Below, in pieces: positions 52,201 to 64,000 of a stretch of 64,000 nt of DNA. The notes under the pieces are model-generated. The model saw nothing but the letters and a program-made list of their open reading frames with translations, had not been told where the DNA came from and did not search any database. Source of the DNA: Nymphalis io (Eukaryota > Arthropoda > Insecta > Lepidoptera > Nymphalidae); the NCBI RefSeq assembly GCF_905147045.1, contig NC_065918.1, forward strand, positions 7,564,001 to 7,628,000, in the 5' to 3' direction. Each line of letters starts with the position of its first letter. The stretch's first letter is position 1. A program made the position numbers and the translations under genes.

Positions 52201-52812
52201 CTCATCTAAAATAACTAGTGTGATGAGGAAGCTAAATTATCACTATTAATGGCAATCCAAACTCAAACATAGGAAACAGTGATTAGAGAAGAATGATTAA
52301 TATATATATGAATACAAATGGTATATATGAATAAAAATAATAACAGCGACAATATCCAATTGAGATACATTCAAAATATTGTCAGAGAGCTTTTAATATC
52401 TCCGCACAACATTTTCCATCATAATTATAATTATTGGTAAAATTAAAATTAAACACAGTTTGAGATGATGTTTATGTTTGGATTAGATGATGAAAAGCTT
52501 TAATAACAAAATGAATAAAGATTTAAGACATCGGTGTCTAATCATCACTCGTGTGCTTGATACTCGATGTTGTACGTTTTAAAACTTGCACTATTATTTC
52601 AAGATCTCACTTAAGTCTGAGTGTAAACTGAAATTGCCAATCAATATAAATTGAAAAGAGGCGTCGATGGTACCAACATTTTTAATGTGTGGCAATGATT
52701 TCTCTTAAATATGATTTTTCGATCGAGCGAAAAGATGAGCTCAATCAAACATATTTGAGAGACAGTTTTTTTAAATTGTTAAATTGTATCAACCTATGTT
52801 GTGCTACTTGAA
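49231..52812. other. Intergenic AT-rich DNA
   Basis: No supported gene. The only composition outlier is a GC-richer patch at about 51010-51105 (TTACGGCCTACGATGAAACA onward), which I cannot assign. The rest is AT-rich sequence with no repeat family that I can name. Confidence 0.6.
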
Positions 52813-52824
52813 ATAATTACGTAT

Positions 52825-53179
52825 TGACTGCCTCGTTGGTCTAGTGGCTAGATGTAAGGCCGCAGACCCGGAGGTCTGTAAAAAGTTACTGGGTTTTTCT
52901 GTCGAAAATTCTCAATAGCAGCCTCAATTCCAGACTCCGGTTCTGGAAGTTGAAAGTGTATACACTCCCGTGCCTCGGAAAGCACGTAAAACTGTTGGCC
53001 CCGCGTCTGAGCTCTTTCCGGTCATGTCGGATTGCCGTCCTATCGGATTATGAGAGTTAGGGAAAAGAGAGTGCACCTGTGTTTGCGCTGATACTTGTGC
53101 AGTATAATATGTCCTGCGCAGTTGGTTAACCTTAGTTGGCGAAATTAGTCTAGAGGACATTATTATTATTATTATTATT
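52825..53179 (+). mobile_element. SINE family C with target-site duplication
   Basis: A 355-bp element flanked by ATAATTACGTAT (52813-52824 and 53180-53191). The head CCTCGTTGGTCTAGTGGCTA resembles a tRNA box A. The body has GTGCCTCGGAAAGCACGTAA, CCGGTCATGTCGGATTGCCG and GTGCACCTGTGTTTGCGC, and the tail is an (ATT)n run. Two inverted copies follow within 1.6 kb. Confidence 0.88.
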
Positions 53180-53979
53180 ATAATTACGTATCTTCAAGTT
53201 TTTGTATAGTAACTGTCTTAGGGATATCGTCATCCAGTCACTTAACCTTTCAGCTTTCTACCGTTTCTATAACATCCTGTGATTTGAATTGAATTTTATA
53301 TTAATATTTGTTAACAAAGGCCGGTAATGCTATGTTCAGAAAGAAAGACCGGAAGAGCAACACTTGACATTTTCCTCACAATAACGAATAGCAGAAGTAG
53401 CTGGGTACAGGAATATAAAATAATAACAACCTAACCAATAAAGTTAGTTGGCTTATATATATGACGACGGGATCGACGGGTGAGCGATACTACCGTCTCC
53501 ATCTTGAGTAGGTGGTACAGGGTCCATTGCGTAGGTGGCGAAAATGATAGTGTACACTTAGTATAACCTTACTTTATTTTCTTATGGGCACAACAACTGG
53601 TCCGCGTCCGAAATGTGCCTTGTTTCAATTCCTCACTTTCGAACACGACTCTGTCCACGTGCCGCCTTTACAATAACAAGTGACCTCAAGGTGTTTACCC
53701 CTTCTTTGGTACTATGATACTCAAATCAGCAACTTAATATTAAACGATATCGCTTTCCACGACAAATATTATATAATATTTCTGGAAATTGGTTGTCTAT
53801 TCATCAATTCCCATTTACTTCAAGAATAACCCTATACCCGATCATAACAACTTCGACACAGCCACCTTAAATAAGGTAAGATTTTTTTATTTAATGTGAG
53901 AAAAATGTCAGTCACCCAAAATCAAAATATTTTTTATTCATACAAACTTTTACAAGTATTTACGAACTTAGCTGACTTA

Positions 53980-54190
53980 ATTGGATGATAATCCGACAAG
54001 ACCGGAAAGGGTTCAGGCACAGACCAAAGACTTTACGTGCTTTTAGAGGCACGGGATTGTACACAATATCAACTTTTAGACTCCGGGCTACTCAGTCTTC
54101 GACAAAATAATTTTTATTGTCTCGACCTGGGTTTTGAACCTAGATTCTTGGAATCTTCGGCTTTATAACTAGCCACTAGACCTGCAGTTA
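53980..54190 (-). mobile_element. SINE family C, truncated, minus strand
   Basis: It contains complements of the family blocks (GATAATCCGACAAGACCGGA, TTTACGTGCTTTTAGAGGCA) and ends at the box-A-like head ACTAGCCACTAGACC. The 3' part is missing. Confidence 0.75.
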
Positions 54191-54369
54191 GTTTGTCTAT
54201 GATACGAATTAATGTAAAATATTTATTTATAAGAATTATTTACATTCAAGACTTCTGAAGAAAGAAACCAAGAAATATAGAAATTATTTCAACAAAAATC
54301 GCCTCAAAGTCATGTATATTAAACAAAATAAGGTCCTCCAGGTCGGTTTCGGCCACGGCGACCAAACTC

Positions 54370-54712
54370 TTGAAAAATTAGTCAACTGTGCAGGAGATAT
54401 TATAGTGCACAAGTGTGTGCGCAAACACAGGTGCACACTTATTCTCTAGCTCTCAAAATCCGATGAGACGGCAATCCGACACGACCGGATAGAGTTCAGA
54501 CGCAGGACCAACGGTTTTACATGCTTTCCGAGGCACGAGAGTGTACACACTTCCAACTTCCAGACAGCTGCTGCTGACAGGGCTGGTACTGAGAATTTTC
54601 TGACAGAAAACCCTAAAAAATTTTTATTGGCCCGACCTTTGAATTGAACCCAGGACTTCCGGGCCAGCGGCATTATATCTAGCCACTAGACCAACGATGC
54701 AGTCATTAAACA
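54370..54712 (-). mobile_element. SINE family C, near full length, minus strand
   Basis: Complement of the element at 52825-53179, from the tail (GTCAACTGTGCAGGAGATAT) through CGGCAATCCGACACGACCGG to the head (CTAGCCACTAGACCAACGAT). The short open frame over it is a by-product. Confidence 0.82.
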
Positions 54713-55160
54713 AAATATTGTATAGTTAACACAAATTCTACCCTTTTTTTCCGTTTTTTGATTGTACTCTAAATTTGTTAAGGTCAATATTATTGTTCTA
54801 TTAAAAGTCAATTGGCGATTGGAAATTTGATCCTGAGTATAACTTTGTAGTTTTTATATAGATCGTTTCGTTTATGCAAGTAATTAATTTAATTAAAACA
54901 TCGAAAATTTAAAAACAAATATGTCATTTTAATTTATATTATTATTTGATGGTAACTTGTAATAAAATTATGATATTTAATATATTGTAAAAAAATTTTT
55001 ATTTCACAGAATATAAAAAAAATCTTAGATGAATACTAATTTTTGAACGATTGGTAAATGTTGCAAGTTAAAAAAAATCAAATGTGCTGCCATCTACTCG
55101 CCAATGCTGCCCTCACCGGCATCAATCGAAAACTAAAAAATCGACGTCAAACCAAACATG

Positions 55161-55166
55161 TCAGTC
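55161..55166 (+). promoter_or_regulatory. Candidate initiator of Abl
   Basis: TCAGTC fits the arthropod initiator consensus, lies 272 bases before the Abl start codon, and marks the left edge of GC-richer sequence. Motif and position only. Confidence 0.4.
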
Positions 55167-55173
55167 GCACATA

Positions 55174-55233
55174 ATGGCGGAGGTTGTGTTTTTTATATCA
55201 GTAATTAAATCCGGTAATGTTTTTTTTAAATGA
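55174..55233 (+). other. Upstream open reading frame in the Abl leader
   Basis: ATG GCG GAG opens a 19-codon frame (MAEVVFFISVIKSGNVFFK) ending in TGA, 200 bases before the Abl ATG and in a good initiation context. If it lies in the transcript it could reduce Abl translation. A donor-like GGTAATG at 55212 means part of it might instead be spliced. Confidence 0.4.
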
Positions 55234-55432
55234 TTGAATCTTAACGTGTGCTTTTATTTATGTTAGCGTCCGTTTTAGTTTTTGCCTTGACTTTGAGATC
55301 TGAGAATAGTGAAGATTTTCTAGAGAATGGAGTTTGTGTACGTCGAGCTATCGATATATTTATTGAATTAGTGTGAGTGAAGGAGGGTCGCCGGTATCCG
55401 AGCTACGAGGGTGGCGGCGGTAGCAGAACAAA

Positions 55433-55559
55433 ATGGGGGCTCAGCAGGCCAAAGAACGCGGCACGGCCAGCGGCGCGTCCATGCGTTCGGCAAGGAACAA
55501 GCCCCGGGTGCCCAGAGACCCCCGCATGCTCGGCTCGAATATTTTTACTGAACACAGTG
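55433..55559 (+). CDS. Abl: Abl tyrosine kinase, first coding exon (partial gene)
   Basis: ATG in context AACAAAATGG opens MGAQQAKERGTASGASMRSA, a basic RNKPRVPRDPRML and then GSNIFTEHS, ending one base into a codon at a GTGAGT donor. Fly Abl begins MGAQQGKDRG and has LNIFTEHNEALLQ at the same point; human ABL1b has a similar MGQQPGK start and NVFVEHEAL. Gly2 with Ala6 suits N-myristoylation, which in ABL1 docks into the kinase lobe for autoinhibition. The SH3, SH2 and kinase exons are not in the window and must lie past 64000. An upstream in-frame start is not needed. Confidence 0.9.
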
Positions 55560-56997
55560 GTGAGTCACCCTTATTTATGTTCTCTTAGTTAAGCATATTT
55601 TTCTATTCTCTTTTAATTTATTATGTAGCAAAATTGTTTTTGTAATTAAAAACTTGTTATAATTTTTTGGCAATGCCACTTGCCAAAAAACAGGATTTTT
55701 TTATATTTTTTTGTTATTCTTAATCACTCGAACACACTAACTCTAATCACAAAAAATCTTAGTGCATAATTGATCAAAAAGCATTCAATTAATGTCTATT
55801 GAAGAGGCTCATTGAACTTCTTTTTAAATATTTACCAGCTTTATTGTTTCCAGTGTCATTGAATACATTCAAAGTAATTTTCTTATTTGATTAATATATC
55901 AACAAATATAAATATGGTAACATCTTGCTTACAAAGGATAAGTCTTAACTTAACTTTGTAATCTATTATCTTCATACTTACATAGTTTTAATCACTAAAA
56001 AGTATCATGTTTTGTAATAAAATCATCAATCAAAAATAATAGAATATTTATATGTATCTTTCTATAATATACTTGATTATTTATTTTTAGATAGTTGCTA
56101 GCAGTCAGCTTTTGCGAAGAAGAAACATTATTTCATTATTATTTAATATGAATTTCATTACCTTATGTGCGTGTATATTATTAATTTAACACATTATTGT
56201 TGCTGATAATACTATGAATAGTTTTGTATATTTTAATTTAAAAAAAAATATAAATATCTTTTGTTATTAAAGTTTAATAGAAAAATTGTAATAAAAAGAA
56301 TGTATTAAAAATAAATACTAAGCATTATTTTTTTAATTCAAAATAATTATGTATGTCTATCATAACAAAATTCTACAAATAATAAGCAACTAATACAACA
56401 AATTGATAAACCATAAATCATCTTATGCTTGGTAATATTTTATCTTTTTTATTTAAAGCTGTGCTGTTGTACAAATTCTATTTTAAAATACATAGAGAAT
56501 GCATGGACGCGAAGTGTTTCTGCTAATGCGAATGTTTACAATTAAAGACACTTGTCTACACTATGGAACAGGTACTCCTAGAATATGGAGTTATCTTTTT
56601 TGGTTATGAAAAGATTTTTATACAGACCTTTAAAATAATTTTTCTGTAATATTAAAAACCACACTAATAAAATACCAACTCAAGACACTAAATCTGACAT
56701 ACTGGAAAATTTAGTTTTGTCTTTTCCATTCTGTTTTGAAGAACAATGGGTAGTATACTTGGTGAGTTTTGATTTTGCCTCTATTTTGTTTTAATAATCC
56801 TCATGGCACTTAGATATGAAAATGGTCTTGGACTATCGCTACATACATTTTCATAATCACATTCTATTTGAGGTGCCTTGGTGGGTTTCCTGATGTCTGT
56901 TATTGAATTATTAGGCTTAATTTGATGATAATTTATATCCATTAACAAATTTTCATTCAAAACCTTAGGTGTTTAAAAAGGTGAATTGATTTTGCAT

Positions 56998-57303
56998 ACA
57001 GTACAGTAACAGCCTGTTAATGTCCCACTGCTGGGCTAAGGCCTCCTCTCCCTTTTTGAGGAGAAGGTTTTAGAGCTTATTCCACCACGCTGCTCCAATG
57101 CGGGTTGGTAGAATACACATGTGACATAATTTCAATGAAATTAGACACATGCAGGTTTCCTCACGATGTTTTCCTTCACCGTCAAGCACGAGATGAATTT
57201 TAATCACAAATTAGGCACATGAAAATTCAGTGGTGCTTACCCGGGTTTGAACCCACGACCATCGGTTAAGATTCACGCGTTATAACCACTAGGCCATCTC
57301 GGC
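56998..57303 (-). mobile_element. tRNA-derived SINE (family B), minus strand, with target-site duplication
   Basis: 306 bp, flanked by TGATTTTGCAT (56987-56997 and 57304-57314). It is the close complement of 29695-30000: the tail GTTAATGTCCCACTGCTGGG, the middle TCCACCACGCTGCTCCAATG, and the head with box B (GGGTTTGAACCC, read on plus) and box A (CTAGGCCATCTCGGC). Intact ends and high similarity point to a fairly recent insertion. Confidence 0.9.
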
Positions 57304-60300
57304 TGATTTTGCATGTATTTGAATAATTGAAGCTCATATGAATACATGCATGTAGAAGATTTAAAAAAAATCATAATAAATAAAATAAAAAAAAATTTTT
57401 TAATCATATTTAAAAAAACTTTGGTATTTTTATAAAAATAGCTTAAATTTATTCAAACTAACAGAGTAATTGATGACCTACATAAAATGTGTTAAGTTAT
57501 AAAAATTTGCTATCATAATGATCTCACATTCATATCATATTCTTTTTTAAGTTATCTTTGTTTTTATTATCTAAGTCTTGACACAATTTTTGACGCTTTT
57601 TTAAAAAACATATCTTTGCAAATATTTTTTTAATATTATTTCCTATAAAATTGTATTTATTAAAATTGCTTCACTCAGTATTATGTTAAAATTTTATTTG
57701 AAATATAATAACTGTTAGTACTCATTTCACTACAAATTTATTCCGTTATTTTTTCGGTTATATTTTCCCTATGAATTCTGTCATTATCATATATTATCAT
57801 TATGACATTCATTTTGGAATAGGTATGTTTTGAATATCGAATGGTACGCAAATTTAACTACGTGTATTGATCGATTATTTCCAACGAATCAACGGTACGC
57901 TGTTGGTTTAATCGTTTTCGTTCTAGAATTTTCATCTTGACGAATTATGGCAAATTGAAAGTGATACTGGCAAAACAACGGCTGAGTTAGTTATAGGTTT
58001 TTAAAGTTGTGCCAAAACAATATCGAATTGGAGTGGCGATTTAGCAAAATAAAGAAGCTTGACAAGACCGACCGGACCGTTTCAATGTCAACATCGGATA
58101 ATAAAATCGATATATAAACGAGGGGATTTCGAGCTAAATTGTTAGCATGATATTGTAATGACGAATGGATTCTTTACGATAATTATTATTGTATAGGATA
58201 CACAGTATTGTTATTCACGTAACATCCAATTAGATATCTGGTAAATGTTTATATTGATAATTGCAAAGGAGGTTCGCAGTTAAACTGACACGCATTGAGA
58301 CCGGCGAACTATTGAAAATTAATCATTCGAAGGGCTTTATTTCTACTTATTTGTAGAAGTTGCAGTGTGTTATAACACTGAATTAAAAAAATATATATAT
58401 CAGACTGCCGGACTGCTTGCTTGATGCTAACCTTCCTTGGAACTCCTAAGCTGCTGGGTCCCAAGCAGTGGTTTAGGCGCTCAAATATTTATACATTGAT
58501 CTTAATAGATAAATTTAACAACCCCGGTTAATATGGATTGCTTTATTCCATTCTGCTGGAAACCACGCTGCACAGTACTACAAAACAGGATAAATTGCGT
58601 TAATTTGAAAACTAGTGAATTTATTCCTTTCACCGTTCTTCTTAAATCGTGTCCTTAAATAAATTAATCGTTTTTGAACATTTAACTTAATGGTAGTATC
58701 ATGTTTTAAGAAATTTAAATTCCAAAGAGTAAATTGAGTGTTGTTTTAAAATTCGTTTAAAATTCCGTGCAATAGATTTTTTCACCATGCTCACGATATA
58801 TATCATGAATATTCAAGACTGAAGAATTCGTTTTGGTATATATCATGAACCAGCTATCAGACCGATTTCGCGGACTGGGACAATTAAGGTTATATTTGTT
58901 TTTTATTTACAAATATCCAGTTGTTTCACCCTGTTGGCTCGCCAACTTACTGCTAATGCATTTTTAACACAATTAAATATATCCGAAAGTACTGCTCTAT
59001 ATTGTAAATTGTTGACGGCTGACGTTTATATATGAAAAATAGAAACCTTTAACTTATGTGCCATTTTTTTCAATATTGAACAATATAGTAAATGGAACAA
59101 ATATTTTTTCCATTACAAATATTTAAATAAACATAAACCTAGTCTGGCATGATCTATAAACTAATGAAAAAAAAAATCAAAGTATTTACAAGCGCCGACA
59201 TAGACATTTGAAACGGATTTGAATAATTTGTTCTATATTGCACACTCCAATTCCTTTGATTAAATAAGTATAGAGGAATATAAAAACCAGAGCGTCTAGG
59301 CTGCCTCGCATGGTAAGATAAAAAAATTTGTTAAAAAAGCACTGACTCCAGAAAAGAAAATGTGCACATGTCTCAAAAGTCTTTATTGTAGTAGTTCTAC
59401 TGAAAGTTACGAGTCAAATAAAGAAACGAGCTTTTGTCGGAAAAATCTACGACAATATTATCTAGTACTTCACGTCACTTTTTATATAAATGGTAGAAAA
59501 TATGTCGACGAAGTTAAGTACAGTTTTAGATATATGCCAGTTTAACATAAGATAATCTGTTTCCATTCTTGACACTGCTATTTAGTAAAACGAGTCTCAG
59601 TGATGATGAATTTAAAATAAAAAAAGTCGCCATTACAACAAAAACACAGACTTGGAAGGTCATAGCGGAAGATTTAAGGCCGATCAATCAATCCGATCAA
59701 TGCGAAATTATACTGTATCGAGCCTCATAATCTTTAAAAACTAACTATGCTAACCAAGATTCTTGTTTGAAGTGAACGGATTCCAGAAATATGATGATTG
59801 TAAGTAAATAAATTCAGACTTCTATCAATAACTCGCAAAAAAACGTTTCTGCTTTTGTCGTTACGTGTTTATCTGAAGTATCCTATCAATATGCTGATCG
59901 GTGCATTGTGTTACAACTGGCTTTTATACAAGATTATTTGACTGAGACCTATCGCCATACCGTCCCCGTCTTAAAATAATATTTAAATGACTTACAGATT
60001 ACAAACTATGTTAATCGATAGCGATTTGTATAGACAAAATTGACACGGATTTAATTACATAATCTTATCACGCCATATCAAGTTACTTAAGTTGGTTTTT
60101 GTATAATCTAGAACGGAATTGAATAAGGATATCGATTTTACCAATTAAGCAACTAATTATGATCGATTACTCAAATTCTTGGTCGTTAGATTTATCAGTA
60201 TCACTCAGCACACATAACAGAAGTAGGTTTACGTCAGAAACTTTACACTATGAAATTTCATTGCGCTTAAATGAGCTTAATTTAACAGTATAGGAGATAA

Positions 60301-60364
60301 TTAGTACAAGTTATTCATTAATTACAAGTTATTCATTAATTATTATAATTTAATATATATATTT

Positions 60365-60480
60365 CCCTCAGAAAGCACGTAAAGTCGTTAGGCCTAAATC
60401 AGGTCTATCTCCGACTACGAGAGGAAATAGTGCATGGACACACTTGTTTACTTTAATATCTGACCAGTTGGCTAGGTTAC
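60365..60480 (+). repeat. SINE family C fragment
   Basis: It contains AGAAAGCACGTAAAGTCGTT, GGCCTAAATCAGGTCTATCT and CCAGTTGGCTAGGTTACG, in the order of the family C body. Degraded, and lacking head and tail. Confidence 0.5.
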
Positions 60481-60949
60481 GTTGAGCGTGGTCGCAGTAG
60501 CCAAATTACGTCCAGTAAGACATCGTCATGATTATAACTCAAGCTTTCATCCACATTTCACAGTTAAATTCAAATCCTCAATAATTAAATCTTGTAGTAT
60601 ATTTTTATTAGGTCGTTACCCATCAATATCCATGAAAAACTGTTATTCGGCTGCTTTTACTTTATTTTAAATAATGATAGCTTGAAATTAAAACAGAAAA
60701 ATAGTCTGTTCACAAGTGTGATCGAACGGAAGCATGAACGCCACATTAACACACAATTGCATTCCATACACGCCGCCGACTTCTATCTGCTGAACTTAAT
60801 ACTAACAGCCGAACATGATATATAGTAATTTAACTCTGTAAGAATAGTCTATAAAATAATAGTATATAGAAGGAGCACACATATTTTAAAATATTATTCC
60901 ACGATGTAATGTACTCGTAGGTATGTATCCTTTGTTGGAGATCCTTAAT

Positions 60950-60970
60950 AATATATATATATATATATTA
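60950..60970. repeat. TA microsatellite
   Basis: A pure TA run in the Abl intron. Confidence 0.8.
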
Positions 60971-61896
60971 ACAAGTTGGCCGTATAAATCTTACTAAGTT
61001 CTTGCAAGAAATAGTGCCCATAATACGAAAACGAGCTTAATGGCAATTTATTGTAATTATACAGTGGCCCATCTAAATGTTATGTTTATCTTATATAAAA
61101 AAATGGTCTTAGTAATAATTATTTGGGCGAATAATTTGCTTACCTCTTGCATGTGTACGTTTATAACTTCTTTTATACATTTACTCTCATGACAATTATT
61201 ATAAGCTCACTATTGCTGAGGGTATTGTTTCGTTTAAGCGTAATTGATTGATTAAGATGTGCCTACCAGACGGGCTTGCACAAAGCCCCACTACCAACTA
61301 CACCATAGAATAAATATAGAATTCATTTCATTATACATTAAGCATTATTGCAATTTGGCTTTATTCAAGCTATGTTTATATTTTTATTATTGGCTCTAGG
61401 CTCTTTATCATAGGGAGATTATTAATTTTATGAAGAGTTATTTTATGACCGCCTGCCGTCGCCTTACTTTTAAGAAACGAAGCATCAATTCGTTGCCGAA
61501 CTGTTACTTAGAGGCCTATCACAAAATTATATTTAACAAAATTACTGTACTGCTCGCGCAGTACTGAATTTGAACGCCCAACGCGTCGCATTTTGTAGCA
61601 TTTTAGAAGTAAGTATGATATTTTTTAAAATAACAAAACATAAAATAATTCTTTATGAAGTAACGTCAATTTTGTTATAATTTTTTCTTAATAATAATAA
61701 TTTATTAAGGAGAAATACAAGACTATTTCGGAGCGTTTTTAGTATTTTTATGCCTTTCAATGTGATTCATATAAATATCATCATTTTAAAGTCGCTATGG
61801 ACTAAATCACTGTTTTCACTAGCCAAAGCAGTCAAAATCGAACCTGCGAATTTTAGATCGTTAGGCAACCCGTAAAGTATTGCGCTTTGCTGCATA

Positions 61897-62190
61897 ATAA
61901 TCAATTTGGATTTACGAGGGGATGCACAACAGCCGATGCCTATATTGATCTTAATAAAAATGTTTTTTAAACTCGAGAAAACTCACAGTGATTTATCTAA
62001 AGCCTTTGATTGCGTAGTATCACAAACTGTTATGTTAATATATAATGAACAGTCGGAAAGATACGCCTTTAAGTCTAGTCGCGCTTTGTCTATTGTATTC
62101 TTACCTACCTGAGGATTATATCAAATGCTCTGTCCCACAGAGATCAAGTCTTAGTACATTTTTCTACCTTATTTACTTAAATATAACTTA
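61897..62190 (+). pseudogene. Reverse-transcriptase relic of a non-LTR retrotransposon
   Basis: Fragments in different frames follow the usual RT order: NQFGFTRGCTTADAYIDLNK, then DLSKAFDC (around the first catalytic Asp block), then CSVPQRSSLSTFFYLIYLN (the VPQGS..GP.LF..Y motif, mutated). A stop and frameshifts separate them. Family not resolved. Confidence 0.7.
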
Positions 62191-63529
62191 ATGTAATACA
62201 ATGCATTTCATCGTCTTTAAAGTAAATTAAATGAAGAAATTCTACTCTGGAATAATGCGGCCAATGCTTGTCCTGAGTAGCTCCAAAAATTTATTATGAA
62301 GTTAATAATATATTGACGGTTTTCAATATTTAAATATTGTGACGTGTGTCGGTAAAAATATTAAAGGCTTTTCCAGTAATTTTGACAGACATGGTAGTAA
62401 CAGAAGGAACAAGTATAAATTTGTGTCTTATTTTACAGAGTTACCGTTAATCATAAATTTACAGGAAAGTATGTGTGCTTAATGATATTACAAAACTTAG
62501 ATTTTTGGCGACCGATGGTTGGGGTTGGTATAGGAGCTCGTATGCTATCGATTGGGGTAAGCTATTCTTGTAAAGAACTTATCTACACAAAGAAGCCGGA
62601 CGAGACGAAGTCTTGGTAAGCTCCAAAATTTTATCGGACGAGAGAACAAAGCGACTTACTACTTTTTAACAAAATAACGATCTCGTATTATTAAAAATAA
62701 TAATTGAGTAAGGCCAATGTGCTAGACTATGTCGAAAGTTTTGTGATATCAAAAAAAAGATAACCTATTTTGTGTTTAGACGAAGCCCCAGTGTTTGCGC
62801 TCTATATTTCAATGTATGTATACTTGATGGACGCATAAATGTTAAGGTCTAAAAGCGAATTGCTCAAGAATTATAATGTTACTGGCCTGAATGAAGAGCA
62901 TTATCTTAGTGTGTAATATTATTTTTTAGACTATAATATATATAAATATAACTCGCCGATTTTATCCTACGTTTCCATTATACGAACTTATAAGCGTGGA
63001 TATCTTCAACTGATTTAGAAAGATGCTTTCTGTAAGGAGGGAGCGACTTATCAAGTCCAGGTAACTAAATGATAGTTTATTACGTGTATGCGCTTAATAA
63101 TAGAAACTACCTCTTCTTCCTTATGATTCCTATCGGTATAAGCCTGGTTAAGATTTACCTGGTGCTAATAAAGTCCTACGTTTGGCTTTTAAGTATACTT
63201 TTAAAATGTGCTCAGAATAGATTGATTTAGTACTCGAAGATTCGAAGATGATTTTGTAAACTTTCAGCTCGGCATTTTGGGTTCGACAATCGCGTGTACT
63301 TATTTCGGTTGTTCCAAAATAGATAGTATCGAAGAACTCTCGCAGATATTTAGGCATTGTCTAGAAAACGTTATGCGGCGCACGTGACGCAACCTGACGC
63401 ATGTTTTTTTCGGTTGTCATTCCTGTGTTCTTCTGAACATGTTTTGATATACCCTTTGTAGAGCTATTTATTCTGTTAGCCTTAATTTTGTCTATGGAAT
63501 AAGATTTTGCAATACATACATTTTAAACG

Positions 63530-63665
63530 GTTACGGGCCTTTTTGGAGTATCGGTTGTTACGCTTTCATCTTTTAACCACTCAACCGATCATCATGGTGA
63601 TTTTTGCGCACACGTTTTTAGATAGAAAAAGACATAGGTTACCTAAACCCCCCCCCCCCGCTTTC
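63530..63665 (+). repeat. Lep1/Helitron-like fragment with a C homopolymer
   Basis: It contains GGTTGTTACGCTTTCATCTT, ACCACTCAACCGAT, TGCGCACACGTTTTTAGATA and GACATAGGTTACCTAAA followed by a run of C. This layout is familiar from Lep1-type lepidopteran repeats. Confidence 0.5.
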
Positions 63666-64000
63666 CTTTGTTTTATATATTAATAAATTTGTTTTATGTA
63701 AAGGGAATAATGCAAAGTATATAAAAAAGTTAAAATATGAAAGTTCGATACTATGTAAAAGCTCATGCTTCACATCCAATCAATATTATGTTTTGATATT
63801 GACATAGGTTATTCTTTATTCAAACCGAATAAAAATTGGCAAAGGATGTTAAAGTAGAATGTTATAAAAATAAAGTCTTTGTAATGTAAAATTATTTATG
63901 TGTATATATTTTAGGTTTGTTAACCTATAAATTATATATAATGTTATAAATAATACTATAATAAGTACAATAATACAAAATGGAACGCTTTTTTCTCTCA

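Larger units (their letters stand above)
55560..64000. other. Abl first intron (open-ended)
   Basis: More than 8.4 kb with no further Abl exon recognisable: no SH3 (ALYDF), SH2 or kinase motif is seen on the plus strand. It holds the SINE at 56998-57303, a TA microsatellite at 60950-60970, a reverse-transcriptase relic at 61897-62190 and a Lep1-like fragment at the end. A long first intron is usual for this gene. Confidence 0.75.

Noticed and set aside
56998..57303. tRNA gene on the minus strand
   Set aside because: Same reason: it is the head of a SINE.
1..64000. CRISPR arrays, bacterial operons, phage or integrated viral genes
   Set aside because: No regularly spaced repeats, ribosome-binding sites or viral protein motifs were seen; the reverse-transcriptase pieces belong to non-LTR retrotransposons.

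Overview
The window is AT-rich insect DNA, almost certainly from a lepidopteran and probably a butterfly. Genes are split by long introns with GT/AG junctions. The noncoding DNA is full of short interspersed elements of types common in Lepidoptera: two tRNA-headed SINE families, a third abundant SINE-like family, Lep1/Helitron-like fragments and MITEs. Nothing looks bacterial or viral. The species call is an inference from repeat style and codon use.

Layout. (1) Positions 2-812 hold what look like the last two exons of an unrecognised plus-strand gene, with an AATAAA signal just after the stop. (2) 834-25245 is noncoding and repeat-bearing, with no coding exon I can support; it may contain 5' untranslated exons or enhancers of the next gene. 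(3) 25246-47219 is an almost complete plus-strand SLC4 chloride/bicarbonate anion exchanger (fly Ae2 / vertebrate AE2-AE3 type). It has 17 coding exons whose splice phases all match and which join into one 1137-codon frame plus stop. An alternative first exon at 32443-32486, with the correct splice phase, predicts a shorter 1032-residue isoform with a different N terminus. (4) 47220-55160 is the 3' flank and intergenic DNA. It holds a decayed DDE transposon with inverted ends, a 5'-truncated LINE nested inside it with a clear target-site duplication next to CCTAA repeats, and a cluster of three copies of one SINE family. (5) 55161-64000 is the start of the Abl non-receptor tyrosine kinase gene (plus strand): a promoter-like initiator, an upstream ORF, the first coding exon with a myristoylation-type N terminus, and then more than 8 kb of first intron running off the end.

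How the genes work. The anion exchanger is a plasma-membrane dimer exchanging chloride for bicarbonate and so controls pH. Its long cytoplasmic N-terminal half is encoded up to position 41110 and its 14-helix membrane domain by the exons after that. Abl is a cytoplasmic and cortical tyrosine kinase acting on actin and axon guidance. Nothing in the sequence suggests the two are functionally linked; they are simply neighbours in the same orientation.

The observations I rate highest are the second promoter/first exon of the anion exchanger, a SINE inserted 34 bp from one of its splice acceptors, a possible GC-rich micro-exon in its largest late intron, loss of the classic stilbene-reactive lysine, and the LINE-in-transposon nest at a telomere-type repeat.
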